Source of the DNA: an uncultured Aquimarina sp.
Lineage (GTDB): Bacteria > Bacteroidota > Bacteroidia > Flavobacteriales > Flavobacteriaceae
Assembly (NCBI GenBank): GCA_947498775.1
Contig: CANMLL010000008.1
Span: forward strand, 1-64,000
Direction of reading: 5' to 3'
DNA: 64,000 nucleotides
The notes beneath the pieces were generated by a model. That model did not search any database. It was not told where the DNA came from and saw nothing but the letters and a program-made list of their open reading frames with translations. Of the stretch, positions 15,486 through 25,689 are shown piece after piece (position 1 is the first letter of the stretch; every line of letters starts with the position of its first letter). Position numbers and translations under genes: made by a program.

Positions 15486-16442
15486 ATGAAGTCAAATTTA
15501 ATTTTTTTAATAGTATCTCTTTTAATTATTTCTTGTAAAAATGAAAAAGATTTGATAAAAGAGGAGGTTAAATCATCTATCAACCCCGATCAATACATAA
15601 CTATATTGGGCGTTGCACAGGATGGAGGGTTTCCTCATATCAATAATACAAAAGAATTTCGGGCAGTAAAAAATGGGGAGGCAAAAAAAGAACTGGTAAC
15701 TTCACTTGGATTGGTGGATTTTGAAGAGAGTAAGAAGTTTTTATTTGAAGCTACTCCAGACATGCCAGAACAGTTGGCTATTCTTGATAATGAACATTTG
15801 CATAGTAAGACGATTATCGACGGAGTTTTTTTGACACATGCCCACATTGGGCATTATACTGGGTTAATGCACTTTGGAAGAGAAGCAATGGGAGCCAGAA
15901 ATGTTCTAGTGTATGCAATGCCAAAGATGAAAACATTTTTGGAAAATAACGGTCCGTGGTCCCAGTTGGTTAGCTTGGAAAATATACAAATCAATCCAAT
16001 TTATGCAGATTCTATAGTCGAAATAACTAGTAATGTTAAGATAATGCCTTTTTTGGTACCTCATAGAGACGAATATTCTGAAACTGTTGGCTACAAAATC
16101 ATAGGCAAAAACAAATCAGCCTTATTCATTCCGGATATCAATAAGTGGTCTCTTTGGCAGAAAGATATAATTGAAGAAGTAAAGCAAGTCGATTATGCTC
16201 TTATTGATGCAACTTTTTTTAAAAATGGCGAAATTCCCAGGCCTATGGCAGAGGTACCACATCCGTTTATCGAAGAAACCATCGACTTGTTTAAAAAAGA
16301 ACCAAAAGAAATTAAATCCAAAATAATTTTTATTCATTTCAATCATTCAAATCCGGCACTAGAAAAAAATAATAGTGAGCGATTATCACTAGAAAAACAA
16401 GGATATCGTTTCGCTAAATCTGGAGAAGTTTTACCGTTATGA
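15486..16442 (+). CDS. PqqB-like MBL-fold lipoprotein hydrolase
   Basis: A 318-residue protein with a lipobox (LLIISC, Cys17) and a metallo-beta-lactamase fold of the PqqB-like type (ITILGVAQDGGFPHI). The metal motif reads THAHIGHYTGL, so the usual Asp of HxHxDH is Gly, with later LVPHRDEYSETVGY, FIPDINKW and IFIHFNHSNP supplying further ligands. Location is probably periplasmic or outer-membrane-attached, unlike cytoplasmic PqqB. No pqq biosynthesis genes are nearby, so a PQQ role is unlikely. Its 3' end overlaps the convergent purU end by 6 bases. Confidence 0.75.
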   Translation: MKSNLIFLIVSLLIISCKNEKDLIKEEVKSSINPDQYITILGVAQDGGFPHINNTKEFRAVKNGEAKKELVTSLGLVDFEESKKFLFEATPDMPEQLAILDNEHLHSKTIIDGVFLTHAHIGHYTGLMHFGREAMGARNVLVYAMPKMKTFLENNGPWSQLVSLENIQINPIYADSIVEITSNVKIMPFLVPHRDEYSETVGYKIIGKNKSALFIPDINKWSLWQKDIIEEVKQVDYALIDATFFKNGEIPRPMAEVPHPFIEETIDLFKKEPKEIKSKIIFIHFNHSNPALEKNNSERLSLEKQGYRFAKSGEVLPL

Positions 16443-17291
16443 AAAAATCACAGTTTTATTGCTATACACCAAAACTTTGCGCTCTATATGATGCTTGATT
16501 GCTCTTGATAGTACTATTTTTTCCAGATCACGACCTTTCAAGATAAAATCCTGTACATTATGAATATGAGATACTCGCACTACTTCTTGCTCAATAATAG
16601 GACCCTCATCCAGATCTGAGGTAACATAATGGCTGGTGGCTCCTATAATTTTTACACCTCGATTATAAGCCGAATGATAAGGTTTTGCGCCCGGAAAAGC
16701 TGGTAAAAATGAGTGATGTATGTTGATGATCTTATTCGGAAATTGATTTACAAAATTTGACGACAGAATTTGCATATACCTTGCCAGAACGATAAAATCA
16801 ATTTCATGTTCTTTGAGCACTTTAAGTTGTTCTGCTTCAGCTTCAGTCTTATTGTCTTTGGTTACCGGGATATGCTTAAAAGGAACATTAAAAGCATCTG
16901 CAATAGGTTTAAGATCTGAATGATTACTAATAATGATAGGTATTTCAACATACAATTCTCCTGAAGCATATCTTCCAAGGATATCATATAAACAATGATC
17001 ATATTTAGATACAAAAAGAGCCATTTTTGGCTTCTTATCGGTATCATACATTTCCCAATGCATATTATAATTCTTGGCTATTTCTTCATTAAAAGTCTCT
17101 TTAAATTGTATCAGCTTTTTTTCATCCCTATCAAACTCACATTCTGATCGCATAAAAAACTCTTCCAGTTCTCGATCCACATATTGATCAATGTAGGTGA
17201 TATTTCCTTTTTTTGATAAAATGAAGTTCGTTATGGTTGCAATGATCCCTTTTTTATCTGGGCAGTTGATTAATAAAGTGGTTTTTTTCAT
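16437..17291 (-). CDS. purU: Formyltetrahydrofolate deformylase
   Basis: A 284-residue enzyme that hydrolyses 10-formyl-THF to formate and THF, balancing the one-carbon pool. The N-terminal ACT-like domain is seen in LLINCPDKKGIIATITNFI. The C-terminal formyltransferase-like domain has MALFVSKYDHCLYDIL, IIISNH, the catalytic region NIHHSFLPAFPGAKPYHSAYNRGVK (Asn-His) and GATSHYVTSDLDEGPIIEQ with the catalytic Asp. Length and motifs are complete. It has its own upstream region shared with icmF and overlaps the end of the convergent hydrolase gene. Confidence 0.95.
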   Translation of the reverse strand: MKKTTLLINCPDKKGIIATITNFILSKKGNITYIDQYVDRELEEFFMRSECEFDRDEKKLIQFKETFNEEIAKNYNMHWEMYDTDKKPKMALFVSKYDHCLYDILGRYASGELYVEIPIIISNHSDLKPIADAFNVPFKHIPVTKDNKTEAEAEQLKVLKEHEIDFIVLARYMQILSSNFVNQFPNKIINIHHSFLPAFPGAKPYHSAYNRGVKIIGATSHYVTSDLDEGPIIEQEVVRVSHIHNVQDFILKGRDLEKIVLSRAIKHHIERKVLVYSNKTVIFS

Positions 17292-17572
17292 TAAAAAAAG
17301 TCTTTTCCGGAGATAAACTTACTATTATTGAAGTGATTTTTTCAATTATTTTCGCTTAACGTAAAGCTTTCTACTACGTTTTTAGATGATTTTAAATTAG
17401 GTAGGCATTTCTGTGTATAATTTTCAAAAAAAACAGTAGAAATAGTGTTAAATTTGAACTATAAACAATGAAGGCCCATCAAGGGTTGAGTAAATTATAT
17501 AATTCTAAAAAAACAATCCTTTTTGATGCGTATTTCGTAAATTAGCAGCATTAAAAACACTATTTATTGTCA

Positions 17573-20500
17573 ATGGAACAAATTGCACCGTATACACCTA
17601 AGCATAAAGTTAGAATTGTAACCGCAGCATCGTTATTCGATGGTCACGATGCGGCCATTAATATTATGCGCCGTATTATTCAGTCCACTGGGGTCGAAGT
17701 GATTCATCTTGGGCATGACCGAAGTGTAGAAGAAGTGGTGAATTGTGCCATCCAGGAAGATGCCAATGCTATTGCAATGACCTCTTACCAAGGCGGGCAC
17801 AACGAATATTTTAAGTATATGTATGATCTGCTTCAGGAAAAAGGTGCTGGACATATTAAAATATTTGGAGGGGGGGGAGGAGTAATTCTTCCAGAGGAAA
17901 TTAAAGACCTTATGGATTATGGGATTACTAGAATTTATTCTCCAGACGATGGGCGCGAATTAGGACTACAAGGAATGATCAATGATTTGGTCAAACAGTC
18001 AGATTTTCCTATTGGAAATGGACTTAATGGAGAAGCAGATCATTTGTCCAAAAAAGAGATAGGAGCTATTGCAAGAGTCATTTCGGCAGCAGAGAACTTT
18101 CCTGAAATTGCAAAAGATACTTTAGATGAGATCCATCAAAAAAATAAAACTTCAAAAACACCTGTTTTAGGGATTACAGGAACAGGTGGGGCTGGTAAAT
18201 CTTCATTGGTAGATGAACTTGTACGTAGATTCTTGATTGATTTTACGGATAAAACCATAGGAATCATATCAGTAGATCCTTCAAAACGTAAAACAGGAGG
18301 AGCATTATTAGGAGATCGAATCCGGATGAATGCGATAAACTCTCCTAGAGTATATATGCGTTCTTTGGCAACGCGCCAGTCTAACTTGGCACTGTCAAAA
18401 TATGTTGCTGAAGCTATTGAAGTACTCAAAGCAGCAGAATTTGATCTTATTATCCTTGAAACTTCGGGTATTGGGCAATCAGATACCGAAATTTTGGAGC
18501 ATAGTGATACTTCATTGTATGTAATGACACCCGAGTTTGGAGCCGCGACTCAGTTAGAAAAAATTGACATGCTTGATTTTGCAGATTTGGTGGCTATCAA
18601 CAAATTTGATAAACGGGGATCACTCGACGCCTTAAGAGATGTGAAAAAACAGTACATGCGTAATCATAATCTTTGGCATACTCCACAAGATGAGTTACCA
18701 GTTTATGGTACGATTGCTTCGCAATTTAATGACCCGGGAATGAATACACTTTATAAAGCGATCATGGATAAAGTGGTTGAAAAGACGGGAGCAGATCTGG
18801 AATCAGATTTTCATATTTCTAAAGAAATGTCTGAAAAGATATTCGTGATTCCCCCAAGTAGAACAAGATATCTATCAGAAATAGCAGAGAATAATAGGGC
18901 TTATGACAAAGCGGTCGATACACAGGTTGAGGTTGCTCAAAAACTATATGGAATTTATAAAACTATTTGTAGCGTTGCCGATGTAAATTTTATTGACTTA
19001 TCCAAAAATGGTATTGAAGATGATGGATTGCGTGCTATTAAAGACGAAGATGCCAAGGCTTTCTTAAAGTTGTTATTGGCAGAATTTGACCGTGTGAAAC
19101 TTAATTTAGATCCGCATAATTGGGAAATCTTAACTGGCTGGGCAAATAAAGTTAAGAAGTACAAAGATCCTATCTATTCTTTTAAGGTTCGGGATAAAGA
19201 AATTAAGATTGAAACCCATACCGAATCACTATCCCATACGCAGATTCCAAAAGTTGCTTTGCCAAAATATGAAGCTTGGGGAGATGTTTTGAGATGGTCA
19301 TTACAGGAAAACGTTCCTGGGGAATTTCCATATGCATCGGGATTATATCCTTTTAAAAGAACAGGAGAGGATCCTACACGTATGTTTGCAGGAGAAGGAG
19401 GACCTGAACGTACCAATCGCCGTTTTCATTATGTGAGTTTAGGAATGCCGGCAAAACGTCTTTCTACTGCTTTTGATTCGGTTACTTTGTATGGTAATGA
19501 CCCTGATCATAGACCGGATATTTATGGTAAAATCGGTAATGCCGGAGTGTCTATTTGTTGTTTGGATGATGCCAAGAAATTATATTCAGGTTTTGATCTG
19601 GCTCATGCAATGACATCGGTGAGTATGACTATTAATGGTCCGGCACCAATGTTGCTTGGGTTCTTTATGAATGCAGCGATTGACCAAAATTGTGAGAAAT
19701 ATATCAAAGAACAAGGCCTTGAAGGAGAAGTAGAAGCCAAAATCAAAAAGATTTATAAAGATAAAGGAGTAGATCGCCCTCAATATCAAGGCGATTTACC
19801 AGAAGGGAATGATGGTTTAGGTTTAATGCTATTGGGTGTTACCGGAGACCAGGTATTACCAGCAGATGTTTACAGTAAGATTAAAGCCGAAACCTTAAGT
19901 ACGGTTCGTGGTACGGTGCAAGCAGATATTTTGAAGGAAGATCAAGCCCAAAATACTTGTATTTTCTCTACAGAATTTGCATTACGATTAATGGGTGATG
20001 TACAAGAGTATTTTATCGAAAAACAAGTTCGTAATTTCTATTCGGTTTCTATTTCAGGATACCATATTGCCGAAGCTGGAGCAAATCCAATTACCCAATT
20101 GGCATTGACTCTGGCCAACGGATTTACATATGTTGAATATTATTTAAGCCGTGGAATGGATATCAATAAATTCGGGCCTAATTTATCGTTCTTCTTCTCT
20201 AATGGTATCGACCCAGAATATGCAGTTATTGGTCGAGTTGCCCGTAAGATTTGGGCTAAGGCCTTAAAGAACAAATACGGGGCCAACCCAAGAGCACAAA
20301 TGTTGAAATATCATATCCAGACTTCAGGGCGATCTCTGCACGCTCAGGAAATTGATTTCAATGATATTCGTACCACATTACAGGCATTGTATGCGATTTA
20401 TGATAACTGTAATTCCTTACACACAAATGCATATGATGAAGCCATTACAACTCCTACCGAGGAATCGGTACGTAGAGCTATGGCTATTCAGCTCATTATC

Positions 20501-21007
20501 AATAAAGAACTTGGTTTGGCCAAGAATGAAAATCCGATTCAGGGAGCCTTTATTATTGAAGAACTTACTGATCTTGTAGAAGAAGCTGTTTTAATCGAAT
20601 TTGATAGAATAACAGAGCGTGGAGGTGTATTAGGTGCTATGGAAACCATGTATCAACGTAGTAAGATACAAGAAGAAAGTTTGTATTACGAAACCTTGAA
20701 ACATACCGGAGAATTTCCAATTATTGGCGTAAATACATTCTTAAGCTCAAAAGGATCGCCAACCGTAACTCCAGGAGAGGTAATCCGTGCAACAGAAGAA
20801 GAAAAGCAATATCAGATCACTACGTTGAATAACCTTCATAAAGCTAAAGAAGATAAAGCAACAGAAGCCTTAAATAAAGTACAGGAAGCAGCAGTTCAAA
20901 ATCAAAATATTTTTGAAGTATTGATGGAGGCAACCAAGGTATGTTCATTAGGACAGATCACATCATCATTATTTGAGGTAGGAGGGCAGTATAGAAGGAA
21001 TATGTAA
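17573..21007 (+). CDS. icmF: Fused isobutyryl-CoA mutase IcmF (B12 domain, G-protein, mutase)
   Basis: A 1144-residue fusion in the IcmF order. The N-terminal B12-binding domain has DGHD at 23-26 (His25 axial ligand) and [14 protein letters not shown]. The MeaB-like GTPase chaperone domain has Walker [10 protein letters not shown] near 203 and NKFD. The acyl-CoA mutase domain of about 550 residues shows [18 protein letters not shown] and [20 protein letters not shown]. It interconverts isobutyryl-CoA and n-butyryl-CoA with adenosylcobalamin. I start at the ATG (17573) rather than a TTG two codons upstream. A 280-base upstream region separates it from divergent purU, and a strong terminator follows. 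The IcmF call rests on the built-in G-domain; substrate preference among branched acyl-CoAs is not readable here. Confidence 0.93.
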   Translation: MEQIAPYTPKHKVRIVTAASLFDGHDAAINIMRRIIQSTGVEVIHLGHDRSVEEVVNCAIQEDANAIAMTSYQGGHNEYFKYMYDLLQEKGAGHIKIFGGGGGVILPEEIKDLMDYGITRIYSPDDGRELGLQGMINDLVKQSDFPIGNGLNGEADHLSKKEIGAIARVISAAENFPEIAKDTLDEIHQKNKTSKTPVLGITGTGGAGKSSLVDELVRRFLIDFTDKTIGIISVDPSKRKTGGALLGDRIRMNAINSPRVYMRSLATRQSNLALSKYVAEAIEVLKAAEFDLIILETSGIGQSDTEILEHSDTSLYVMTPEFGAATQLEKIDMLDFADLVAINKFDKRGSLDALRDVKKQYMRNHNLWHTPQDELPVYGTIASQFNDPGMNTLYKAIMDKVVEKTGADLESDFHISKEMSEKIFVIPPSRTRYLSEIAENNRAYDKAVDTQVEVAQKLYGIYKTICSVADVNFIDLSKNGIEDDGLRAIKDEDAKAFLKLLLAEFDRVKLNLDPHNWEILTGWANKVKKYKDPIYSFKVRDKEIKIETHTESLSHTQIPKVALPKYEAWGDVLRWSLQENVPGEFPYASGLYPFKRTGEDPTRMFAGEGGPERTNRRFHYVSLGMPAKRLSTAFDSVTLYGNDPDHRPDIYGKIGNAGVSICCLDDAKKLYSGFDLAHAMTSVSMTINGPAPMLLGFFMNAAIDQNCEKYIKEQGLEGEVEAKIKKIYKDKGVDRPQYQGDLPEGNDGLGLMLLGVTGDQVLPADVYSKIKAETLSTVRGTVQADILKEDQAQNTCIFSTEFALRLMGDVQEYFIEKQVRNFYSVSISGYHIAEAGANPITQLALTLANGFTYVEYYLSRGMDINKFGPNLSFFFSNGIDPEYAVIGRVARKIWAKALKNKYGANPRAQMLKYHIQTSGRSLHAQEIDFNDIRTTLQALYAIYDNCNSLHTNAYDEAITTPTEESVRRAMAIQLIINKELGLAKNENPIQGAFIIEELTDLVEEAVLIEFDRITERGGVLGAMETMYQRSKIQEESLYYETLKHTGEFPIIGVNTFLSSKGSPTVTPGEVIRATEEEKQYQITTLNNLHKAKEDKATEALNKVQEAAVQNQNIFEVLMEATKVCSLGQITSSLFEVGGQYRRNM

Positions 21008-21109
21008 GCAAGGAGCGAACGTCTAGTCGCTCAAAGGCAAATAGAATTTGTATGATAAGCTTATACTAAGCCTGGCGAAAGGTTTATCTCAAACTTGTTT
21101 TGGGATCTT

Positions 21110-21153
21110 ATAAATTAAAAACTCTGTTTCAAAATACAGAGTTTTTAATTTAT
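21110..21153 (+). terminator. Strong terminator after icmF
   Basis: Perfect 17-bp stem: arms 21110-21126 and 21137-21153 with a 10-nt loop (TTTCAAAATA). The core is AAAAACTCTG/CAGAGTTTTT, about 100 bases after the icmF stop. Confidence 0.85.
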
Positions 21154-21334
21154 GAGAGTTTCTTTATCTTTAAAGAAACACAGATATCATGTACAATTAC
21201 TCTTAGGATTACTTATTACAGCGTTTTCTTTTACCCAACAGAATCTGGTAAAAGTTCATGTTTTAGGGTATATTGGTATTTCCAAAGAGGAGTTTGTTGT
21301 ATTAAACCCGGTTAACCCCGTATTCTATGATTAA
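21152..21334 (+). CDS. 60-residue putative secreted peptide or gene remnant
   Basis: A short frame with a basic start (MRVSLSLKKHRYH), a hydrophobic stretch LLLGLLITAFSFTQQ that looks like a signal peptide, and a 30-residue tail ending NPVFYD. The ATG overlaps the last bases of the icmF terminator, leaving no room for a separate promoter, and the next gene starts 20 bases later. It could be a truncated copy of a secreted protein. No family recognised. Confidence 0.3.
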   Translation: MRVSLSLKKHRYHVQLLLGLLITAFSFTQQNLVKVHVLGYIGISKEEFVVLNPVNPVFYD

Positions 21335-21353
21335 AACAAGGGAGAAGATATAA

Positions 21354-22544
21354 ATGAGAGTATTCATAGCTATTTTGTTGTTGCATATTTCGTTTTTTGG
21401 AACGGCTCAACATATCTTTGAGAAAGGTAAAATTATTGATGCTGTTCCGGTTTCGGTCGATAGTAAAGAAACATTTGCATTATATCTTCCTACCTCTTTC
21501 GAAACGTCAAAAACTTTTGCCGTTACGTTTATTTTTGAACCAGCTGCCAGAGGAAAGATAGGGATCAAGCCTTTTATTGAAGCAGCAGAGAAGTATGAAT
21601 GTATATTGATTTGCTCAAATAACTCGCGTAATGGACCGTATGCCAGAAATTTTGATATAGCAGATAGATTGTTTGAATACGTTTTTGCTAATTTTAATAT
21701 TGAAAAGGACCAAGTGTTTTTGGCGGGTTTTTCTGGAGGGTCTCGTTTGGCTTCTGCAATAGCAGTGTTGACGAATCAAATTACTGGGGTAATAGCATGT
21801 GGTGCAGGATTTTCTTTACAACCATCTCACAGACCTACGATTCAGAAGTTTTTGTATGCTGGAATTTGTGGAGATCGTGATATGAATTATACAGAAATGG
21901 TGCAAGCCAAAGGATATTTACAAAGAATAAACTTTTCTAATACGCTGTTTACATTCTCTGGCGATCATAAATGGCCACCATCAGAACAAATCGTTAGGGC
22001 ATTTGATTGGTTAGAAATACAATCTCATTTAAAAAGGATTAAAACAAAAACGGTTGAAGAAATTTTAGAGGGGTATAAGAAAAGCTATGAACTGGCTTTT
22101 GCAGCAGAAATTGCTAATAAACAAATGCTAGCGGTAGAAAACTATGAACGAATGCTTACTTCTTATCAAACGCTGCTTGATATAGACAGTATTCGCTCAA
22201 AACTAAAAACATTGCATAAGAGCAAAGCATACAAAGCTTCGTTAAAATCTGTTTCCAAGGCTTTTGATAAAGAGGCTAAGTTGACAACGATGTTTTATCA
22301 GCATTTTACTAAGGATTATGTTGATCCAGACAAAAGTGATCTCAATTGGTGGAAAAAAGAATTTGAAAAATTAAAGGAATCCACGGATCCTGAAATGAAT
22401 AAAATGATGGATAGATTGCGTTTCAAAGTTTATGCAATGGCTTTTTCCAGAAAAAACCCAAACCTGTATCAATCTAACCAAAAACAGAAGCGATTTTGTG
22501 AAAATCTGAGTAAAATTATTTACCCAAATTCTAAGCCCAAATGA
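21354..22544 (+). CDS. Secreted alpha/beta hydrolase-fold protein
   Basis: A 396-residue protein with signal peptide (about 1-18, ending GTAQ). An esterase-type alpha/beta hydrolase domain follows (LYLPTSFETSKTFAVTFIFEPAARG) with nucleophile elbow AGFSGGSRLAS (Ser near 132) and a histidine in FSGDHKWPPSE, the arrangement of dienelactone-hydrolase/esterase-D-like enzymes. A helical, tetratricopeptide-like C-terminal region of about 170 residues has no known motif. A paralogue at 23942-25363 has the same layout but lacks the catalytic residues. The substrate is unknown. Confidence 0.7.
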   Translation: MRVFIAILLLHISFFGTAQHIFEKGKIIDAVPVSVDSKETFALYLPTSFETSKTFAVTFIFEPAARGKIGIKPFIEAAEKYECILICSNNSRNGPYARNFDIADRLFEYVFANFNIEKDQVFLAGFSGGSRLASAIAVLTNQITGVIACGAGFSLQPSHRPTIQKFLYAGICGDRDMNYTEMVQAKGYLQRINFSNTLFTFSGDHKWPPSEQIVRAFDWLEIQSHLKRIKTKTVEEILEGYKKSYELAFAAEIANKQMLAVENYERMLTSYQTLLDIDSIRSKLKTLHKSKAYKASLKSVSKAFDKEAKLTTMFYQHFTKDYVDPDKSDLNWWKKEFEKLKESTDPEMNKMMDRLRFKVYAMAFSRKNPNLYQSNQKQKRFCENLSKIIYPNSKPK

Positions 22545-22549
22545 CTACT

Positions 22550-22933
22550 TCATAGTGTCATGATCCAACTATGTTGAAGATGCTTGAATTTTTTGAGCTC
22601 TTTACGCAGAAGCGCTAAAAACTCTTTTCCATTACTACCGGTTTGCTCTAGACGTTCACAATTCCTGTACAATGTATTAGTAATATGTATTAAAGAATTG
22701 GCTTGTTTGATGCGGTCATCCTGAAACGTCTGGTTCTCAGCTTTAATTATTCTAGGAGCAAGTGCATCCGAATGCCTAATGATATCTCCGGTAAAATATA
22801 TATGAGGGTCTTCTTCTCCATTATCTTTTAATAGAGCCATGTCATGAATAAGGTAGTTAGAAACACTTCTTGAAAGTGTAAATATTTCAAGTGCCTTCTT
22901 ATATAGTCTTTTATTTCTTGGACGAGATCTCAT
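22550..22933 (-). CDS. Hypothetical helical protein
   Basis: A 127-residue, very basic N-terminus (MRSRPRNKRLYKKALEIF) then helices rich in charged residues and a middle loop NGEEDPHIYFTGDIIRHSDAL. Its end lies 5 bases from the convergent hydrolase end. No signal peptide or membrane span. The layout recalls small four-helix-bundle proteins, but I cannot assign a family. Confidence 0.55.
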   Translation of the reverse strand: MRSRPRNKRLYKKALEIFTLSRSVSNYLIHDMALLKDNGEEDPHIYFTGDIIRHSDALAPRIIKAENQTFQDDRIKQANSLIHITNTLYRNCERLEQTGSNGKEFLALLRKELKKFKHLQHSWIMTL

Positions 22934-23059
22934 AGGATTTTTAATCTTCCAAAAATAATGCTAATCTTTATAATTTTAATTTTGAATTTAAGGCAAATTA
23001 GCATATTTGCTTTAATAATTAATAATAAATGGTATTTTTGATTTAAAAAATAAGAAATT

Positions 23060-23515
23060 ATGCAAATAGATACGACCAACTGGAATATTTTAGAGTGTTT
23101 ACAACAAAATGCAAGATTATCTAATGCAGAAATAGGAAGAAAAGTTGGACTAAGTTCTCCTGCCGTTGCCGAAAGAATTAAAAAGATGGAGGATTTTGGA
23201 ATTTTACAAGGATATAAGGCCGAAGTCTCCTATACCAAAACGGGATATCAATTAAAAGCAATTATTACACTACGTGCATTTATGGGACGATTAAAACCCT
23301 TCTTGCTAAAGGTTTCTGAGTCTAGAGAAGTATTGAATTGTTACCGAATCACCGGGAATGAAAATATTGTCATGGAAGTCGTACTGAGAGATCAGATACA
23401 TTTACAAGAATTTATAGATAGGTTGATAACCTATGGAGAGGTTAAAACACATATTATACTTTCTAATCTAATCGAAAATAATCCAATTGTAAACGAAAAG
23501 ACACTAAATCAATGA
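23060..23515 (+). CDS. Lrp/AsnC-family transcriptional regulator
   Basis: A 151-residue regulator with the family layout. An N-terminal helix-turn-helix (DTTNWNILECLQQNARLSNAEIGRKVGLSSPAVAERIKKMEDFGIL, about 4-48) is followed by a C-terminal RAM ligand-binding domain (ITLRAFMGRLKPFLLKVSES, CYRITGNENIVMEVVLRD, TYGEVKTHIILS). Such proteins sense amino acids or related metabolites and usually regulate neighbouring or amino-acid genes. The nearest downstream units are the first structured RNA copy and the pseudoenzyme gene. The target is not evident. Confidence 0.9.
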   Translation: MQIDTTNWNILECLQQNARLSNAEIGRKVGLSSPAVAERIKKMEDFGILQGYKAEVSYTKTGYQLKAIITLRAFMGRLKPFLLKVSESREVLNCYRITGNENIVMEVVLRDQIHLQEFIDRLITYGEVKTHIILSNLIENNPIVNEKTLNQ

Positions 23516-23761
23516 TGTATAATCATTGTTGTCTGGTTAAAACAAACAAAAAATCTAGAACCTTTTTAAAGCAGGTAGATCTCAGGGCTTTAATGAGTTG
23601 AGCGGTTGCTTTTCCATTTTTTTTAAACATCCTATTTTTCAACATAAGTTAGTCTTGGCCCTTGTTTCTTGAAGCGATAGCGATCTAGAGTCTTTACTCT
23701 ACACTAATAAAATAGAAATATAATTTTGGCATGAGATTTGATATTATTTGGATAAGAAACA

Positions 23762-23855
23762 ATCTACATCTTGTGTGAGGACATTAGTTTGGGAAACTAA
23801 AGAGAGTACAAGTATAGATAAAGAACATCTGGATTCGTTCAGATGTTTTTTTTTT
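23762..23855 (+). ncRNA. Candidate structured sRNA, copy 1
   Basis: Member of a three-copy intergenic family. Helix P1 pairs ATCTA/TAGAT and CTT/AAG (23762-23772 with 23810-23819). The conserved loop strands are GTGTGAGGACA (23773-23783) and AGAGAGTAC (23801-23809). Helix P2 is TTAGTTT-GGG-AAACTAA (23784-23800). A terminator AACATCTG/CAGATGTT (23824-23847) with a nine-T run follows. A TTTG -7-like box at 23747-23750 puts the transcript start near P1. No ORF is inside. The next gene starts 87 bases after the terminator, so either a free sRNA or a leader is possible. Confidence 0.6.
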
Positions 23856-23941
23856 GCGTAATTTCATACAAGTTTTTGGGTGTATAGCCCTGTAGATACT
23901 GGTCCACTTTTTGTGGCAATTGTAAATAAATTAGATACCTT

Positions 23942-25363
23942 GTGCAAACACTTTTCTTTGATCGATGTCTTATTATCAGTTTTCTTTTTTTTATCACATT
24001 TGGATATGGTCAAAATACATTGACACTAAGAAAAGGAGTAGTTATAGATTCTTTACAAATTCCAAAAACCGACAATGATTTTAGTATTTACCTGCCCAAG
24101 AACTTTGATAAGGATAAGAACTGGCCAATAGTATTTGGTTTTGATTCTAAGAGAAGGGCTAGTAAATTAGCCCGATTATATCGAGAAGCTGCAGAAGAAT
24201 ATGGGTACATCGTGGCAATAAGTAATTTTATGCCAAATCAGGGGGTCAAAGAAAAATCAAACTATGTACCTCTTTTTATAGATCATATTCTTTCAATTTT
24301 TCCAATTCAAAAAGGTAGAGTGTATGTCACGGGCGTAGATGAAGATGCAAGATTAATGAGCTTAGTACCCCTCTTTTATAATGATAAAATATTTGGAGTT
24401 ATAGCAATAGGAAATAGTCACTATTATGATGCTAAGGTGAAAATTGGAAAGAACTTTTCTTACTTTGGAATCTTGAATTCTAAAAATCATCGATACAAAG
24501 GCTTTGTAAACAATAAAAAATACCTTAACCGAAGAGGAATTGAAGCAGATATTCTTACCTACGAAGGAGTTTCAGAATATCCTTATCCAAAACTTTTGAA
24601 AGAGCCGCTTTCTACATTCACCTTACGGGCAATGTTAAAGGGAAGGATGACAAAAGATTCTGTTTGGGTTCAAAATTTGTTTCAAGAAGAATTAAATCAA
24701 ATAGAAATAGATTTGGACAAAGGCAAGTTTTTAGAGGCCTATCAAAAAGTAAAGCGAATACGAAACAAATATCAGGCATTCTTTGATACTAATGATTTGC
24801 AAGAAAAAGAAAAGCAAATTAGAAAACTTAAAGGGTATAGAAAACAGAAAAGATTACAAACAAAATATGCCGACCAGGAGAGCTACCTAAGAGAGACGTA
24901 TTTATTTTTGATAAAAGAGGATGTGGCAGAAAAAAAATATGAAAACCTGGTATGGTGGCAGTACCAAATGACTGAGTTAGATACTTTACAAACAAAAAAA
25001 GAGAAGTATGCTAGTGAAATGGTTTCTAGGGTAAAAGGATTTCTTAAAAATGTGATAAACAATCATAAAGCCAAAACTTCTAATAAGCAGAAGGACTTTG
25101 AGAAAAAAATGTTCCTTAATATATTTAGTACTATAATAGATAACAAAGATTATAAATCTTATCTAAGAATTATTTCTTTAAGTGCCCAGGATCAAGACTA
25201 TGATACTGCATTGTTTTATTTAGAAAAACTACTTGAGAATGGTTTTAAAGATATAGATACTCTTTATACTATTGAAGGAACATTGGCCTTAAGAATATCA
25301 GAAGACTACAACAGATTAATTAAAAAACACTTAGGAACGTCTAGGTATTTTGTTTCAGAATAA
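23942..25363 (+). CDS. Secreted alpha/beta hydrolase-like pseudoenzyme
   Basis: A 473-residue protein with a signal peptide ending near FGYGQ. Its N-terminal half aligns by eye with the hydrolase at 21354-22544: SIYLPKNFDKDKNWPIVFGFD matches LYLPTSFETSKTFAVTFIFE, and GRVYVTGVDEDARLMSLVPL matches DQVFLAGFSGGSRLASAIAV. The nucleophile Ser of GFSGG is Asp/Glu here (GVDED), and the histidine region GDHKWPP reads GVSEYPY, so catalysis is not expected. The C-terminal half is a lysine-rich helical region (YADQESYLRETYLF, DYDTALFYLEKLLENGF) with a TPR-like unit. The start TTG (23942) is weak. A role as a binding protein is inference. Confidence 0.65.
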   Translation: MQTLFFDRCLIISFLFFITFGYGQNTLTLRKGVVIDSLQIPKTDNDFSIYLPKNFDKDKNWPIVFGFDSKRRASKLARLYREAAEEYGYIVAISNFMPNQGVKEKSNYVPLFIDHILSIFPIQKGRVYVTGVDEDARLMSLVPLFYNDKIFGVIAIGNSHYYDAKVKIGKNFSYFGILNSKNHRYKGFVNNKKYLNRRGIEADILTYEGVSEYPYPKLLKEPLSTFTLRAMLKGRMTKDSVWVQNLFQEELNQIEIDLDKGKFLEAYQKVKRIRNKYQAFFDTNDLQEKEKQIRKLKGYRKQKRLQTKYADQESYLRETYLFLIKEDVAEKKYENLVWWQYQMTELDTLQTKKEKYASEMVSRVKGFLKNVINNHKAKTSNKQKDFEKKMFLNIFSTIIDNKDYKSYLRIISLSAQDQDYDTALFYLEKLLENGFKDIDTLYTIEGTLALRISEDYNRLIKKHLGTSRYFVSE

Positions 25364-25367
25364 AATG

Positions 25368-25400
25368 AAATTGTTAAATTTTGCGTATTTCATCGATTTT
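25368..25400. repeat. 33-bp repeat upstream of sRNA copy 2 (second copy at 26152-26184)
   Basis: The segments 25368-25400 and 26152-26184 (AAATTGTTAAA[T/G]TTTG[C/T]GTATTTCATCGATTTT) differ at 2 of 33 positions. Each lies about 150-180 bases before a copy of the structured RNA, so duplication included upstream DNA as well as the RNA. Confidence 0.6.
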
Positions 25401-25547
25401 TTTAGTTTTTTATCGTATTTTTTTTGGTTTTCACATTTTTTTTATAGTATCTTTACTTCATCTTAAAAATACTTGATGTATGATCCAGAATTAACATTTT
25501 AAACTGTGTGACGATATGGATTTAAAATTTTAGTTTGGAATACATCA

Positions 25548-25656
25548 GGGACAAATTAGGTGTGAGGACATTAGTCTAAAGACCTCAAATCTTGAAGCTA
25601 AAGAGAGTACGTAATTTGCCCGAATATAGAAAGCGTTTCGAAAGAAGCGCTTTTTT
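25548..25656 (+). ncRNA. Candidate structured sRNA, copy 2
   Basis: P1 is GGG-(A)-CAAATTA with TAATTTG-CCC (25548-25558 and 25612-25621), 10 bp with one bulge. The loop strands are GTGTGAGGACA (25560-25570) and AGAGAGTAC (25602-25610). P2 is TTAGT/GCTAA (25571-25575, 25597-25601), with a small inner helix AAGA/TCTT. The terminator is AAAGCGTTTC-GAAA-GAAGCGCTTT plus T-run (to about 25656). The P1 sequence differs from copy 1 but keeps pairing. A TTTG -7-like box is at 25534-25537. Confidence 0.65.
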
Positions 25657-25689
25657 ACTTCCAAATGATTTTTTCAATTTAATAAGAGA

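Noticed and set aside
23762..23941. Copy 1 RNA as a proven riboswitch for the 23942 gene
   Set aside because: Copies 2 and 3 have no sense-strand gene right after them, so a free sRNA is at least as likely.
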